This document shows positions 21,435 through 33,276 of a DNA stretch of 64,000 bases, in pieces. Position 1 is the stretch's first letter, and each line of letters starts with the position of its first letter. Under the pieces are notes generated by a model that ran no database searches, had not been told where the DNA came from, and saw nothing but the letters and a program-made list of their open reading frames with translations. A program made the position numbers and the translations under genes. Origin of the DNA: Trifolium pratense (Eukaryota; Streptophyta; Magnoliopsida; Fabales; Fabaceae); assembly GCF_020283565.1 (NCBI RefSeq), contig NC_060060.1, positions 12,834,001 to 12,898,000 on the forward strand, written 5' to 3'.

Positions 21435-22948
21435 ATGAATTGATTATTTGTAAAAAGATTTTGTGCTATAACGCAATTACTATGGTAGGTGAAGATGGAG
21501 AAATAAAAGCATTAGTCAAAAAAAGAATTAAAAGCAAAAAACAGAACATTAGTATAGCTAGAAGAACATAGTGGTAGCTAGGGATAGAAATGTAAATGTA
21601 AGTTTCAGACTTAGTGTTGTGATGGGTACATAAATACATGTCTCTCTCTGTTATGCGACGGAGCACGCGCCCCAAAAATTAAATACTATGCATTAAATGC
21701 AAATGGTATGTCATGGTTTCTGGATCTTTATCTTGGTGTGATATCAGTACTCGAAAGCTACATCATTTTTTGCCACTTAACTTACGCTGCCTGCTTCACC
21801 ACCTTTCACCATTTTATGCTATTTGCCAGTAAACAAAACAACCCTTGAAAGTGAGTGAACTTTGCTTACAATCAAACATTATATTATTGGACTTGGACCC
21901 CCACTGCATGCAATCTTCCTTCTAAAATATTGCCCAAAATAAAATCACTAAATTCATATATATGTTCAAAATTTTATCAATTACTTTTCAAATTATGTGT
22001 GTTCTGTTATCGGACATGTGTCAGTGTCTATTGTACATATGTAATGTTGTGTTTATACTTTATAGAATTCAAGTGATTAGTACGGCTCGTGAATCAGTTA
22101 ATTTCACTCAGCATATAACAATTGATTGTGTTTTTCGAACGATCATTACATGAATATCTAGTATAGCATGTACAGATACAACACTTTAAAATGTTCTAGC
22201 TATACCCAAGAGCGCACTTAAATAAGATAATGCGAATATTTTCTTCTAGTTTAATTATGGTCTTGGATTCAATCATTGACTTGGCATGCAGCAATATTAA
22301 AATTCTTATGGAGAATTTGTTATCAATTTTGGTCCAAAAAATTCGAGAAATTACTCTCTGCAGTTGCACACAGACACAGAAGATGTTCAATTTACACACT
22401 AAAAAATGTCCTAGCTAGTTTAATATTCATTAATTACATATATATACTACATATCCGAGATCATAAATATAAAATAAGTGTTAAGTTTTGTTGAATTCTA
22501 AGAAAAATAGTGTTACACACCAAATATTTTTCAAGAAAATAAAACAAATATTTAAAAAAAAATAAAAAATAAAAAAATAAAAAAAATTAGTCTAGGTTTG
22601 TCGTGTGCTCACGCTATGGGTAAACAAGTTATACATAAAAAAGAACCAATGAGGAAAACCAAGGTGGATGGAACTATTCAATCTTTCCTTTCTCAATTCA
22701 TTCTGTTGTAACAGTTTGTTTTTTTATATATTATATGGTTCATGAGTTCATCAAAGCTGTTGGATCCCTCTTCGTGTACGTGTCTCTACATTTTTCAACT
22801 TTTCAGATTACACAATTTGCTTGAGATTTTGACAATGCTCATCATCAGATTTGCCTTTCCTTTTCATGCATTTACATATGCTAATATAGCTATAGCTAGC
22901 TTTCACAGTTTCATCTCTCTCTCTCTCTCTCTCTATAGCTAACACATC
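21435..22948. other. Intergenic, no gene seen
   Basis: AT-rich sequence with several small open frames that lack any recognisable protein motif. A CTCTCTCT run lies at about 22914-22932 and an A/T low-complexity stretch at about 22550-22590. Confidence 0.3.
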
Positions 22949-23598
22949 TAGGGTGTGTTCCTTTATTTTAACAATAAATGAATGACTTAAACTATTCATT
23001 TTTGCAACCAAATACTCTCAATTAGGGAGTATATATATTGTGTAATTTTTATCCTTATTTTTCCTTTTCTTATTTATAGAAATTATAGTAATCTTAAATG
23101 TTTCTTGAATGTATATGCTTAGATGACACAATTAATAGTGACAATTTGGTTCAAAGAAAAAAAATCACGTGAAAGAGGATGAAATCCTTAATTAGGGTGA
23201 CAAATACATTGAATATTCAAGTGGTTAATGATTTTCCCTATAATACATAATTTATGATAACTCAAGTTCAATTCTTACATGGAAATAATTTTTTATGATA
23301 CATTCCTAAGCTCGCAGCCGAACTATAGATTTTTTTTAATGGGATAAGACAAACTAATCATTTCCCTTAAAAATCAAATGACTTAAAAATCAAATGACAA
23401 AAAAACTTGATTGGTAATTCAATTTAATAAAAGTATTTTGAAAAATTATTTTCTATGGACCAGTTTTTAAAACTGAAAAAATAAAACAGGTTAAAGGAGT
23501 TTTATTTTTCATTTCCTTAAAAACAGTTTTTTTAAAACATATTTATTTATAAAACACATTTTAAAAACTAAAAACAAAATGTGTTTCAAACATACCCT
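22949..23598. mobile_element. Possible DNA transposon remnant with inverted ends
   Basis: The left end TAGGGTGTGTTCC and the right end, read inwards, TAGGGTATGTTTGAAAC are inverted. A 2-3 bp direct flank (TA) is all I can see. Within it are A/T-rich inverted words (AAACAGTTTTT, AAAACACATTTTAAAAAC). No transposase frame is visible. The two ends could belong to separate elements. Confidence 0.4.
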
Positions 23599-23750
23599 AT
23601 ATTTCTGAATATTTTTTAGGATGCATGATTTGAGTTTCTGTTTTAGGTTTTGATTTTGGAAGAATATGTTATAAGATGAATAAGTACATTCAAATATTCA
23701 TAATTGTGTCACATTAGCATAAATTTGAGAGATAAATAGGGAGTGACACT

Positions 23751-24350
23751 ACTATAATATAGGGGTGATCGCGGAGCAGTTTTGTTCGGTTTTGAGCATA
23801 ATAGTCATCCTAACTGCGAGATAAAATGCACGCGGTTCGATTTGGTTCGGTGATTTTTAAAAAATCATCCAAACCAAATCAATGCGGTTAGGATTGGTTC
23901 GATTTATGCGATTTATCGCAATATAAAAAATACGACAATATTACCAACTTGTTACAAAATACACATAGGAAATTTTAATTTATTTTATTGTTTACATTAT
24001 ATATTATGCATATACAAAAATTGCATATACATAAGAACTTATTTTTAATATGAACAATATAGTTCTTGATTGCATGAAATGATATGTTTTCACAGCATAC
24101 TGTTTTATGGATTCAATTTGGGTTGGGCTTGCTAAGTTGAACTAGGTAATATGTTGATTGCTACTAGTTGATAGGGTTAAGTTAAGTATTACGGTTTGGT
24201 TCGGTTTTCTGAAATGAAAACCGCAAACCAAACCAAACCGCACAGATTAGAAGAAAAATGATATGTGCGGTTCACACAAAATATGATTTTTTGCGATTTT
24301 CGGTTTGCGATTTTAGTTTTGGATTGGATACGATCACCCCTACTATAATA
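23751..24350. mobile_element. Non-autonomous hAT element with 8-bp target duplication
   Basis: Element 23759-24342 (584 bp) has inverted ends TAGGGGTGATCG and CGATCACCCCTA. A perfect 8-bp duplication CTATAATA flanks it (23751-23758 and 24343-24350), diagnostic of hAT transposition. Subterminal inverted words rich in CGGTT/AACCG (GGTTCGGTGATTTTT; GTTTGGTTCGGTTTTC; CAAACCAAACCGCACAG) are typical of transposase-binding subterminal repeats. There is no coding region. Confidence 0.85.
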
Positions 24351-24403
24351 AGGACTAAAATTGGTCAGAAAAACATAAGGGACTAATTAAAATCACCACA
24401 ATC

Positions 24404-24608
24404 ATGTTACTTATAGAAGGGCTGTTGTTTTAAGGGCGTGGGTTTTTCTTTTGTTTGGTGGGATGGTGCTTTGTCTCTTGTTTAGAGCTAAAAGTGTTTC
24501 TTGCCTGTTTGTATCTTTCTTCTGTGTCCCTCTCTATGCTCTTCTTGTGCCGAGAATTGTGGTTAATAAATTGTTTGCTTTTCAAAAAAAAATGTTACTT
24601 AGAAGGGC
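24404..24608 (+). mobile_element. 5'-truncated LINE insertion with target duplication
   Basis: The body 24423-24591 is a LINE 3'-UTR-like text ending GGTTAATAAATTGTTTGCTT plus TTC and a run of A. An imperfect 17-19 bp duplication flanks it: ATGTTACTTATAGAAGGGC (24404-24422) and ATGTTACTTAGAAGGGC (24592-24608). It is a short dead-on-arrival copy. A small open frame inside has no coding value. Confidence 0.75.
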
Positions 24609-25003
24609 AAAAGTGGATATAAATCTAAATAAAATGCGCAATTGGGATTATTTACATATTCAATGTTATTAAAAAAAAATCAAATATGACTTATTTTTTT
24701 GAATGTAAAAGATCAAATCTGACTAGTATCAATCTCACTTCACAAAACATACGAAATATGGATCCCACAATATTCAAAATCATACCTTATTATTTCTTAA
24801 TCGTCTAATTCATTAACGTTGAGTATTAAAAATTTAGCAAAAAGATAAATCACTTTTTTTTAAAAAAAAATCTAATAAGAATCAAACTCGAATATTTACT
24901 TAAAAGAAAATCAAATATATAGTTTAGATTCACAACTAGTTGATTGGCCAAATGGTCACATTCTTTAATTTGTTTTAAATCACTTTCATATATATATATG
25001 GGA
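24609..25003. other. Intergenic, no gene seen
   Basis: AT-rich spacer between the truncated LINE and the MITE pair. No named feature. Confidence 0.3.
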
Positions 25004-25284
25004 TTTGCTATAACACACCCACGCATTTTTATGAAGGTGTGCATTAGCAACGTACACCTTAGGGTGTATTTAATCACTTTTTAGTTATTAGTTGCTAAAA
25101 CACACCTTCTAAAAAATTAGTGGGTGTATTCTAGCAAATGCTTATAGGAGTTGCTAACGTACACCAACTTATTTTTTAGAAGGAGTGTTTTAGCAACATG
25201 CACCTCAAGGTGTATGTTATCACTTTTTAGTTATGACTTGCTAATACACACCTTCTAAAAAACAAGTGGGTGTACGTTAGCAAA
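25004..25284. mobile_element. Tandem pair of short MITEs
   Basis: Two copies at 25004-25138 and 25151-25284, about 134 bp each. Each opens with TTGCTA(T/C)AACACACC-like text and closes with GGGTGTA-YYTAGCAAA, its inverse. Both share an internal core around GTGTATKTWATCACTTTTTAG with flanking CACCTTC / GAAGGWGTG words, so each copy folds on itself. Non-coding. Confidence 0.7.
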
Positions 25285-25343
25285 TTTGAAGTTGCTGATC
25301 ACTCTCTCTTATCTCTCTATAACCCTGAACTGCTTACCTCATA

Positions 25344-25346
<3 letters not shown>

Positions 25347-25416
<70 letters not shown>
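25347..25416. repeat. (TA)n microsatellite
   Basis: An uninterrupted TA tract of about 70 bp. A (GA)n tract follows at about 25461-25481. Confidence 0.95.
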
Positions 25417-25419
<3 letters not shown>

Positions 25420-27867
25420 GTATAATATAAGGGAAGGGAGTGTGTACCCTAGCTAGCTAGAGAGAGAGAGAGAGAGAGAGAGGCCTCTCTCACACAGCCG
25501 CAGTGGTACACTTCCTAGTCTTACGGGTAATCATCTTGTTGCACTAATTTTCCAACCGTATCTCTAAACATAACATCACAAAGATCATTCCCATATCTCT
25601 CAATCTAGCCTTCTACTTCTATACTGCTTTCTTTTTCTTTTTCCTTTCTTTATTTCCATGTTTTAGATCGATAGTGACTTTTCCAACATATACAAAAAGT
25701 ATTATCTTAGACATATTAGCTTCTACTTTTTTTTTCCATCTATCCACTGAATCGTATAATTTGATTCGGAGATCAGTTTAGCATTAAGTGGTTTCATTCT
25801 TCTTTTGATCGTAGTTGCGATAGATCGAATCCAACATTAATCACCACTAGATCAACTAACAATTGATTTTTAGGAATTTATATTCGAATGAGATTTGGCA
25901 ATATATATGTGTGAAATTAATATTCTGCGGGAACAGACATGATTTCATATTGACATAATTATGGATAGACTCAAACCTAGTAATATTTTTCAGTATATTA
26001 TTTCCTTTGATTCTCTGAAAGTTTTTAAGGCAGATGTAACTTTCATGAGTTTAATGAGTTGCTTTTCTTTTTCTAATAGAGAGAAATTTTTATTAGACAA
26101 AGTCACTTCTTTAAATTGAATAAATTCGATATTATAATATTATAATTCTAGAGTTTTTTATTTTACGTAGATAAAATGACAAGCTGTTAAAAATCCACAC
26201 ACATATAAAGTAGGAGAATTAGGGTTCAGACTTCAATTATGACATCAGACTTAACAATTTTCATATTTTTTTCAATTTTTAGATGTATTGACATGCGTGC
26301 AGTGGTCAATGAGTTTTTATAGTATTTTGGGACGAAGGGAGTAGAATTTGTGGACACAATTATTGAGTTTTTACATTGAATTTAATGAATTACATGTTCT
26401 TACGTGACAACATAACAAATTGGTTTATTTTGATTATGCAAACAATGTTGGAGACTTGAAACAAATGTGAAAAATGATTTGGGGTGTCTCCTCTTCTCTC
26501 CACTTCTTATTCAATTAGGTTATGATCAATTGTACACACTTTTGGAAAAGCAAGATATAATTTCCTTGAGCCCTTGACCAGCTGTCCAATCATTTTTCAT
26601 TGGTTTGATTTTGAGCAAAGAATGGTTTTTTTTTTTTTAATGGCAATGAGAAAAGAGTGGTTAACTTATGGTTCTACAAAAAACAAAATGAAATTAGGTA
26701 TAGTGAAATTAAATAAGTCTGTGATGGGGTTTTTTTTTCTTCTCATCCTCTGATATTCAATTTGATTTTTCATTGAGAAACATGGTTTGTGTTGTGTTCC
26801 AATTTCATTTGTTTTCTAAATACAATTTCTCATCTAATAATGAAGAGCTATGTTATATAATACTAGTACTTCGTTTAATCACGTGGTCTTGTTTTATTAA
26901 ATTATGATATATTGTTTTTTTTTTATAAAAAAACTTTTCTAATTTTGGTATGATAACAAAAAATTTAGTTCATTTGGGGATACCAAAACTTTCATGTTTT
27001 CTGTTTGATTTCCAGTTACTTTAAGCAGAAAGGACAAGGAGATATAACATATCAGAGGATGAAATAAAGTTTGATTACATTTCAAAGGTGTTATTGATGC
27101 TTTGACCATAGAAAATAAAGTAATTACTGTTGGAGCTTTATTTGATTCAAGTGGTAAAAATTTTGGACTACTTAAATAAATGGTTGGAGATTTAATTTTT
27201 GTTTTCTGCTTATGAAAAAAATCGATCGGTTGAGGGAAAAGAAGGTAATTCATTAAAAGTACACAAACCAATTAAATTATTGCCTTAATCTCGATCACTT
27301 TTGATTTCCTATTAAAAAACAAGAAATAAATAAATAAATAAATAAATAACCTGTTTTTTTTCTTCTTCATTCTTGTTCGGAATTGAAGGAAACTATGTAC
27401 GATCCTTTAGTTTTGGTTAAAATAAGTAAAGCTCTTCTCATTCTAAGCCACGAATTAGTGGTGAAGGGTTTGGTCCTTGGAGTTTTCTTAAAAAAAAATG
27501 AAAAAAAAACAAAACTTTTCTCATTTTGTAAGTACAATTTTAACCTATATATATATATGAGCATCCATTTGTGTTAGAGGAATCTTAAAGAGGAATTTAT
27601 CATAGGAAAATTAAACTCTTGGGTTTAAGTTTTTTTTTTGTTACAAAGCTAAAAAAAGAATGAAACAAAGAAAACAAAGACTACTCTATGGGGAAGAGAG
27701 TACATGTAGCGTTTACTGAGGAGGTTTAAGAGGCTATTCAGAGGATAAATATGGATCAGCAAATCAACGTTAGAAGAAGCACCCAATTTCGTCAAGAAAT
27801 CCATAAACGTTAGAAGAATCGGTATAGCGCTAAGTCTTTAGCCAAATTCAAGTCGTGATATATAGCA
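25417..27867. other. Intergenic, no gene seen
   Basis: About 2.4 kb of AT-rich DNA. It has a (GA)n run at 25461-25481, a 3'-half Stowaway-like end (GGGACGAAGGGAGTA) at about 26329-26343 and an (AATA)n run at about 27318-27348. Open frames here are short and without motifs. Confidence 0.35.
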
Positions 27868-28180
27868 CTAAGTGTCAAATAATCGATTATCCCAAAATCT
27901 TAAGGTGTTAGGATATAGTCATATCAATGATTTTATATTATTTCTAACACGCCACCTCACACAAGAGCTTACTTGGGCTTGAAGCGTGGATAATACATAG
28001 GATCACCTACCATATGCTTAAATTCCACTTTTTAATTAGAAAGTGAGGGGAGCGGGGATCGAACTCTAAACCACTTAGTCATAGAGGCTCTGATACCATG
28101 TCAAATAACCGATTATCCCAAAACCTTAAGGTATTAGGATAGAGTCATATCAATGGTTTTATATTATTTCTAACACTAAG
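27868..28180 (-). mobile_element. TRIM retrotransposon (miniature LTR element)
   Basis: Two 77-bp direct repeats, 27873-27949 and 28099-28175, begin TGTCAAATAA(T/C)CGATTAT and end TTATTTCTAACA. Between them (minus strand) lies TGGTATCAGAGCC directly after the repeat, the primer-binding site complementary to initiator tRNA-Met, and a purine-rich GTGAGGTGG stretch before the other repeat. A perfect 5-bp target duplication CTAAG is at 27868-27872 and 28176-28180. The whole element is 303 bp with no coding capacity, which defines a terminal-repeat retrotransposon in miniature on the minus strand. Confidence 0.9.
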
Positions 28181-29281
28181 CTCGGCAAGCAAAATATCGT
28201 TTGAATTCCCATAGATTACAAATTAGTTAAATATTCAATATAAATAACCTAAAACATTAAAATTTAAAATGGAAATGATGTATTTCCTTTACTTATAGTC
28301 CTAAATAATTGTTCCATATTGTTGTTTCCGCGCTATCCCTCCAATATTATATTCACAAAGATTACACAACTTTTATGGAGAAAAAAAATAGTGCAAAAAT
28401 ATCATTATGTATCACTAATGAAGATGAAGATTCCAACTCTATTGACATTTGACACCCAACAACAAAACAATCATCTATATGTAGTGGGGAAAAAAGCAAA
28501 TAAATCTTTAACCTTTTGTGTTATTGTAGAGAATATATATAAATGAATACTTATGATTAACATATTTTTAGTATTGAAAGTATTATAACAACATAAATTG
28601 AATTTTTTGTCAAAAAAAACATAAATTGAATTTGTGAACCTAAAAAAAATAATCATAAATTGTATTTGAATAATTTATCAAAATCTTCCTTCCAATACAA
28701 TTTTTAAGTTTCCCCAAATTGAAGAAATTTTGTATTATGAAAAAAGAAAGAAAAAACCTCACAAAAGCCCTCCTCTCCCAAAACCCTTCATTCTTTCCAC
28801 TTTATCTTCTTCTATTTTTAACTTTCTTCCCTAAAAAAAAAACTCCCAAACACACCCTAAGTGAATTTTAATAAAAAAATAGAGAAAATAACAAAACATA
28901 AGGGGAGACATAACCAAACTCATGACTATTGAGAAAACCTATAACGAGAAATTAAATTCTTATTTCTACAAAAATAAAATGAGAAAGAATCAATTCAACG
29001 AGAAAAAAATTATGGATAAAAATACCATTATAAACTTGTTAACTTATCAACACATACGAATATACGATGTATACAAGTAAATCATTTGCACAACGCACAA
29101 GTACCATTGAATTAGTAAATTATAACTTATCACAGTTGAATATTCAATAATTCTAATGGTAAAAACGAATTGTGCATATTATACAAGACAAGTTTTCAGT
29201 TAGATGATTGAGTCATGCATACCCCTAACTGCTGGTGCAGAGCAGTACTTGAGATTCCATTTTTCAATTAAATTTGTTTTT
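28181..29281. other. Intergenic, no gene seen
   Basis: AT-rich sequence with A-runs and small open frames without motifs. No repeat ends recognised. Confidence 0.3.
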
Positions 29282-29728
29282 GGGCTTGTTTGTTTCAGCT
29301 TTAAAAAAATTGATTTTTTTTTTGTATTTTTTAAAATCAATTTTCTAAAACTGATTTTTAAAATATTACAAGTTTTTTATATTCGTTTTTTCTAAATTGA
29401 AACACTTTTGATATCATATAACATAAACACACATTATTGAAGATCAAAAGTTCAAAACATAGTCAAAATCACAATTTTTTCAAAAAGTTGTATTTCAAAA
29501 ATGATTTTTATGAAAATCTATTTGAAATAGCTTTAAAATTAAGTGATTTTTCGAAATTTTGATATCCAAAAAAAGTTTCAATAAAATGACCAAATACTTA
29601 AAATAACATTTTAAGAATAACAATTCAAACCAAATTTTCATTTGAAGCTTTTTTAAAAAGTTTTTTTGTACAAAATTATATAACACTATAAGAACCTATT
29701 TTTAAAAAATCTATAACAAACAAACCTT
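29282..29728. mobile_element. Possible MITE with long imperfect inverted ends
   Basis: The left end GGGCTTGTTTGTTTCAGCTT and the right end, read inwards, GGTTTGTTTGTTATAGATTT are inverted and followed by A/T-rich inverted words (AAAATCAATTTT, AAAACTGATTTTTAAAAT against TTTTAAAATTAAGTGATTTTT). No clear target duplication was found. Non-coding. Confidence 0.5.
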
Positions 29729-30141
29729 TGATCGACTTACTAACATGTGATCTCTAAGGACATGGGGAGTATATTAGAGAAGCAAAGATTTAAAATTTAT
29801 CTTTGAAATTTATATATTTAATTCATTAAACTTTTTTATTTATCAAGTATTCTAGTGACTACAATTTCACCTAAGATGAATAGTGTGAGATTGGAGTACC
29901 AGAATTCGAACTCTGATTCCTACATATCATATGCAATGTTCTTACACACTCGAGTGTGAAGTTTTTATTTACATTTTTTTAACTTGTACTTTTTTTATAT
30001 TGTAAAAGTATTTCTCCGTAATAAAATGTAAACAAAACTTACTTCTTTTTTTAGTATATATATATATATATATTAATTAAAGCGTTATTGAGCGGTGTAA
30101 CATTACTCAAATGTTACACCGGTGTAATTTGATCTCTCCCC

Positions 30142-30173
<32 letters not shown>

Positions 30174-30949
30174 GATGGAAAATAACATTTTACATCTTGA
30201 AGCAGTGAATGCATAAGATAAAACTTTCATATTTATATCCTTAAACAGTGCTCTGGGAATATTATTTAGCATTTTCCAATATAAATTAGATAAATATAGA
30301 TAAAATACATTAATTATACGGTATAATAAACCTAAGAAAAATAAATTTTGTTTATATTTTATCACACATGAAGCACTCTATATTGTCTATATGTTAGCAT
30401 ATTTTGAATTTGTTTTTCATGCAACAACACCTTCTGGGCTTCTGGCGATTCCTTTTGAGATTGTTGAAAACATTGAAAAGTCCAGTCAGATATCAGATTC
30501 AGACATTTTATTGAGGTGAAAGTTCCATCTCCAGACATCATCCTTGGGTGCATAGTGCATTGCATAATTTACATTGCATCGTCTCTCATATAATTAATTT
30601 ATAATTTTCCTTGATATAATAATTGTCTATTTCAATCTGTAACTCATTATTAGGATTTTGGTACTATTTATTTATCAATCAACAAATCATACTGACATTG
30701 ATTAGAAAATAAAATACTGACATTATATCAATCAATTGGATGCACGATTTTTTAGTATTGTACTACTACTAGTATATTATTATCAGAGTTTCAAAACAAG
30801 GAAGAATAGGAGTACTAGTATTATGTAGTACTAGTAATTAATTTATAATAGTAAAAAACTAATAAAAATTAAATTTAAGCATAAATTTTTGAGTCTTTTG
30901 CTCTCAAAAAGTTGAAATTTTGAGTCTTGCAAACAAATGTCTTGGAACA
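29729..30949. other. Intergenic, no gene seen
   Basis: AT-rich. (TA)n tracts at about 30055-30072 and 30141-30169 flank a short inverted GGTGTAACATT / AATGTTACACC pair (about 30094-30122). No gene is supported. Confidence 0.35.
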
Positions 30950-31233
30950 TACTCTCTCCGTTTCATAATAATATAACCAAAAAAATATTTTCACGCTTAT
31001 TAAGAAAAGTAAAATATGATGATTTCAAGATTACTTTTTGTGTTTTTGTTGAAATAAGTTTCATGGAAATATGTAAAAAGAATTTTTATTGGTTATTGAT
31101 TATGAGGAAAAGAAGAGAGAGAGTAAATTAAGTAAAAGTTTACCTTGAAAATGATAAAAGTTGGTTTTTCTTGCTTATAATTTTGGACATAAAAAAATAA
31201 TTTTTTTTTCTTATAATATGGGACGGAAGAAGC
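30950..31233. mobile_element. Stowaway-like MITE
   Basis: The left end TACTCTCTCCGTTTCATAAT and the right end, read inwards, CTTCTTCCGTCCCATATTAT are inverted. The interior is A/T-rich with no coding value. The right border is decayed. Confidence 0.55.
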
Positions 31234-32062
31234 ACGTGAAAGAGCTAAAAAAAATTTTAAAACTGATAATAACATTTAAATTTAAATATTTAAGGTGTGT
31301 AATACTGATACACAATTTTTAAAAAAATGTTTTTAAATTCTTAGTAGTATTTGTGTAAATTATTTACACAATTAAAGTCGTCTTGATTATACCACTGTTT
31401 TTAAAAAATACTCTTTGATAGATAAATTGTAAGTATACAATTATCGTCAAGTAGCAATTAAGATATCGTGTCCACGATGATTGTCTTTATCTTTGAACCA
31501 AAACAATTAAATCAATGCTTAAATGAAAATAAAAGAATATTTGGGGGGTTTTGTTCATAAGAATTTGTTGAAAACGAATATTGAAATTTTATCGAACAAT
31601 TGGCGGACGATTAAATCTCTTCGGTTCATTTCATAGTAATTTGTTTGGTGAATCATATTATATACTCATGAATTACTCAACTAGTTTCAAGATTGAATCA
31701 ATAAAATGATTATTCCTAATCTCTTGGATAATAATCCTCTCACTTAATCACAACTCCTCAATCTCTTGGGTGAATTTGTGTTTAAGTGAGGTTTTCACAA
31801 GCATTGATTCCTAAATCACAATCAATAAACCTAAATTTCTAAAGTGATCATCAATTGTTCAATCATTCCCAGGTCAATAGCTAATTTTCATTCTCATGAT
31901 AAATCAACTATTAAGTTCATCGTATCATTTCGTCAAATTATATGAAGCATCGGGGCCGGCCCAACACAATGTGGGGCCTAAAGCAAAAATTAATATGAGG
32001 CCTAACAGGAAAATGTGTATTTTTTAAGTAAAAAATATTGTAAGAAATAAAAACGTAAAATA

Positions 32063-32156
32063 AGCCACTAGATTAAGTTTAGTGGTGAAGGATTTAGGTG
32101 ATATGCATGAGGTCCTAGGTTCGATTCTTATTACCAACATTGTAAACAAAAAATAA
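32063..32156 (+). mobile_element. tRNA-derived SINE, family A (copy 2), inside the hAT element
   Basis: The sequence reads GCCACTAGATTAAGTTTAGT (A-box region), then GGTCCTAGGTTCGATTCTTA (B box) and CCAACATTGTAAACAAAAAA. It matches the family at 12475-12585 and 50237-50318 in order and spacing. Confidence 0.6.
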
Positions 32157-32597
32157 AAGGTAAAAATTATATTTACAAAAAATTAAATAAGATTTTTTTT
32201 GTAAAAAAATAAAAAATATATCGATTTTATTTGTAATAAAAATAAAATATACTATTAAAAAAATACTTCTATAATATGAACAAAATAAAAAATATGATTT
32301 TTATTGAATTATATTTGTTTTATTCATTTTAATTTAATTTATTTGTTTCATTTTTTATATTATTTTAAAATGTATTGGTTATATAAGTTAAAGCTTAAGA
32401 GTATTTTTCTGAAGAACATTATAAAAAACTGTGAAAAGAAAGGTGGAAAACAACACCAAGCGTAGGAGTAAAACCTGGAAAAAGAAAGAAAAAAAAGAAA
32501 AAAAAAGAAGCTTCCTCCCACTAACAAATTTGATGCAGTAAAAACAGTGAAAGGAGAAGAAAACTAGGAAAAGAAAAAAAAAAAAAAAAAAAAAAGG

Positions 32598-32673
32598 CAG
32601 GCCTCACTAGGACTCAAACTCGTGTCCCATGAAAGATACTTACAAAGCGCACGACCAACTGGGCTACGGGGCC
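32598..32673 (-). other. tRNA-like segment (SINE head or degenerate tRNA)
   Basis: On the minus strand: GGCCCCGTAGCCCAGTTGGT (A-box-like TAGCCCAGTTGG), an anticodon-loop-like CTTTGTAAG, and GAGTTTGAGTCCTAGTG (B-box-like), followed by a long T-run that would act as a polymerase III terminator. The acceptor stem does not pair properly and the variable part is too long, so it is more likely a SINE head than a working tRNA gene. Confidence 0.45.
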
Positions 32674-33276
32674 TCGCTGACAAAATTGGAGGCCTAAATA
32701 TACATATACTCGAGTAGTTTACACGTATAATTATTTTTGGGGCCTATATCCTCTATAAAAAAATATATTTTTTGGGGGCCTAAAACTAGGGCTTGGTCTG
32801 CTTTACCCTTGGGTCGACCCTGAAGCATTAACCGGAAAGAATAATTGATTAAAATTATATCATAATCTATTCATAAAGAGTTAAGTTCACATGGTTCAAA
32901 CAAATTACAATAAGAATCCCATAAAAATTCAATCTAAGAATCTAGAAATTCATATTAAAAGTAGAAATTACATGAAGAAGAAGAAATGAAATCTTCATGA
33001 CAAGAGGTTTTGTAGTGTTTCAACCCTCTGTTCCTTGCTTGAATCCACATCAATTGAGCTCCAATCTTCAATTTTGGTCCCAAAGTTCGTAACCTTTTTC
33101 CTGGTGCAAGAACAGCTCTTATATAGATCAACTACCAGTTTTTGCACATCATGCTCGGTTTCCTGCGCATCATGTGCAAGTGGCAGAAGTGTCACTGCCA
33201 TTTGCGCATCATAATCCACTTTCTTGCGCATCATGCGCAGTTTTCTGCCATTTCAGCAACAGTTTTTTTGACCGCT

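Larger units (their letters stand above)
31943..32828. mobile_element. Non-autonomous hAT element with 8-bp target duplication
   Basis: Element 31951-32820 (870 bp) starts CGGGGCCGGCCCAA and ends TTGGGTCGACCC; the ends are inverted with few mismatches. An exact 8-bp repeat TGAAGCAT flanks it (31943-31950, 32821-32828). GGGGCCTA words recur inside both ends as subterminal repeats. It carries a nested SINE (32063-32156) and a tRNA-like segment (32598-32673) but no transposase. Confidence 0.8.
31425..33276 (-). mobile_element. LTR-retrotransposon remnant, split by a hAT element
   Basis: Sequence from about 31425 to 31942 continues at about 32829-33276 once the hAT element is removed. On the minus strand the right part carries repeated GCGCATGATGCGC-like words (33140-33240) followed by a TATA box (CTATATAAGAG, rc of 33116-33126), as in the U3 part of an LTR. 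The far end reads ATCGTGTCCACG-type text (31470) common near plant LTR borders. No gag or pol frame is present, and exact borders are not certain. The GCGCAT words resemble those of the solo LTR at 6029. Confidence 0.5.

Noticed and set aside
22742..23011. Short frames on both strands near 22.8-23.0 kb
   Set aside because: They include a CT/GA microsatellite and have no motif or conserved start context.
25347..25416. (TA)n tract as a replication origin or matrix attachment site
   Set aside because: A simple microsatellite is enough to explain it; nothing else nearby supports a special role.
32598..32673. Functional tRNA gene
   Set aside because: A- and B-box words are present, but the acceptor stem does not pair and the spacing between anticodon loop and T-arm is too long for a standard tRNA.
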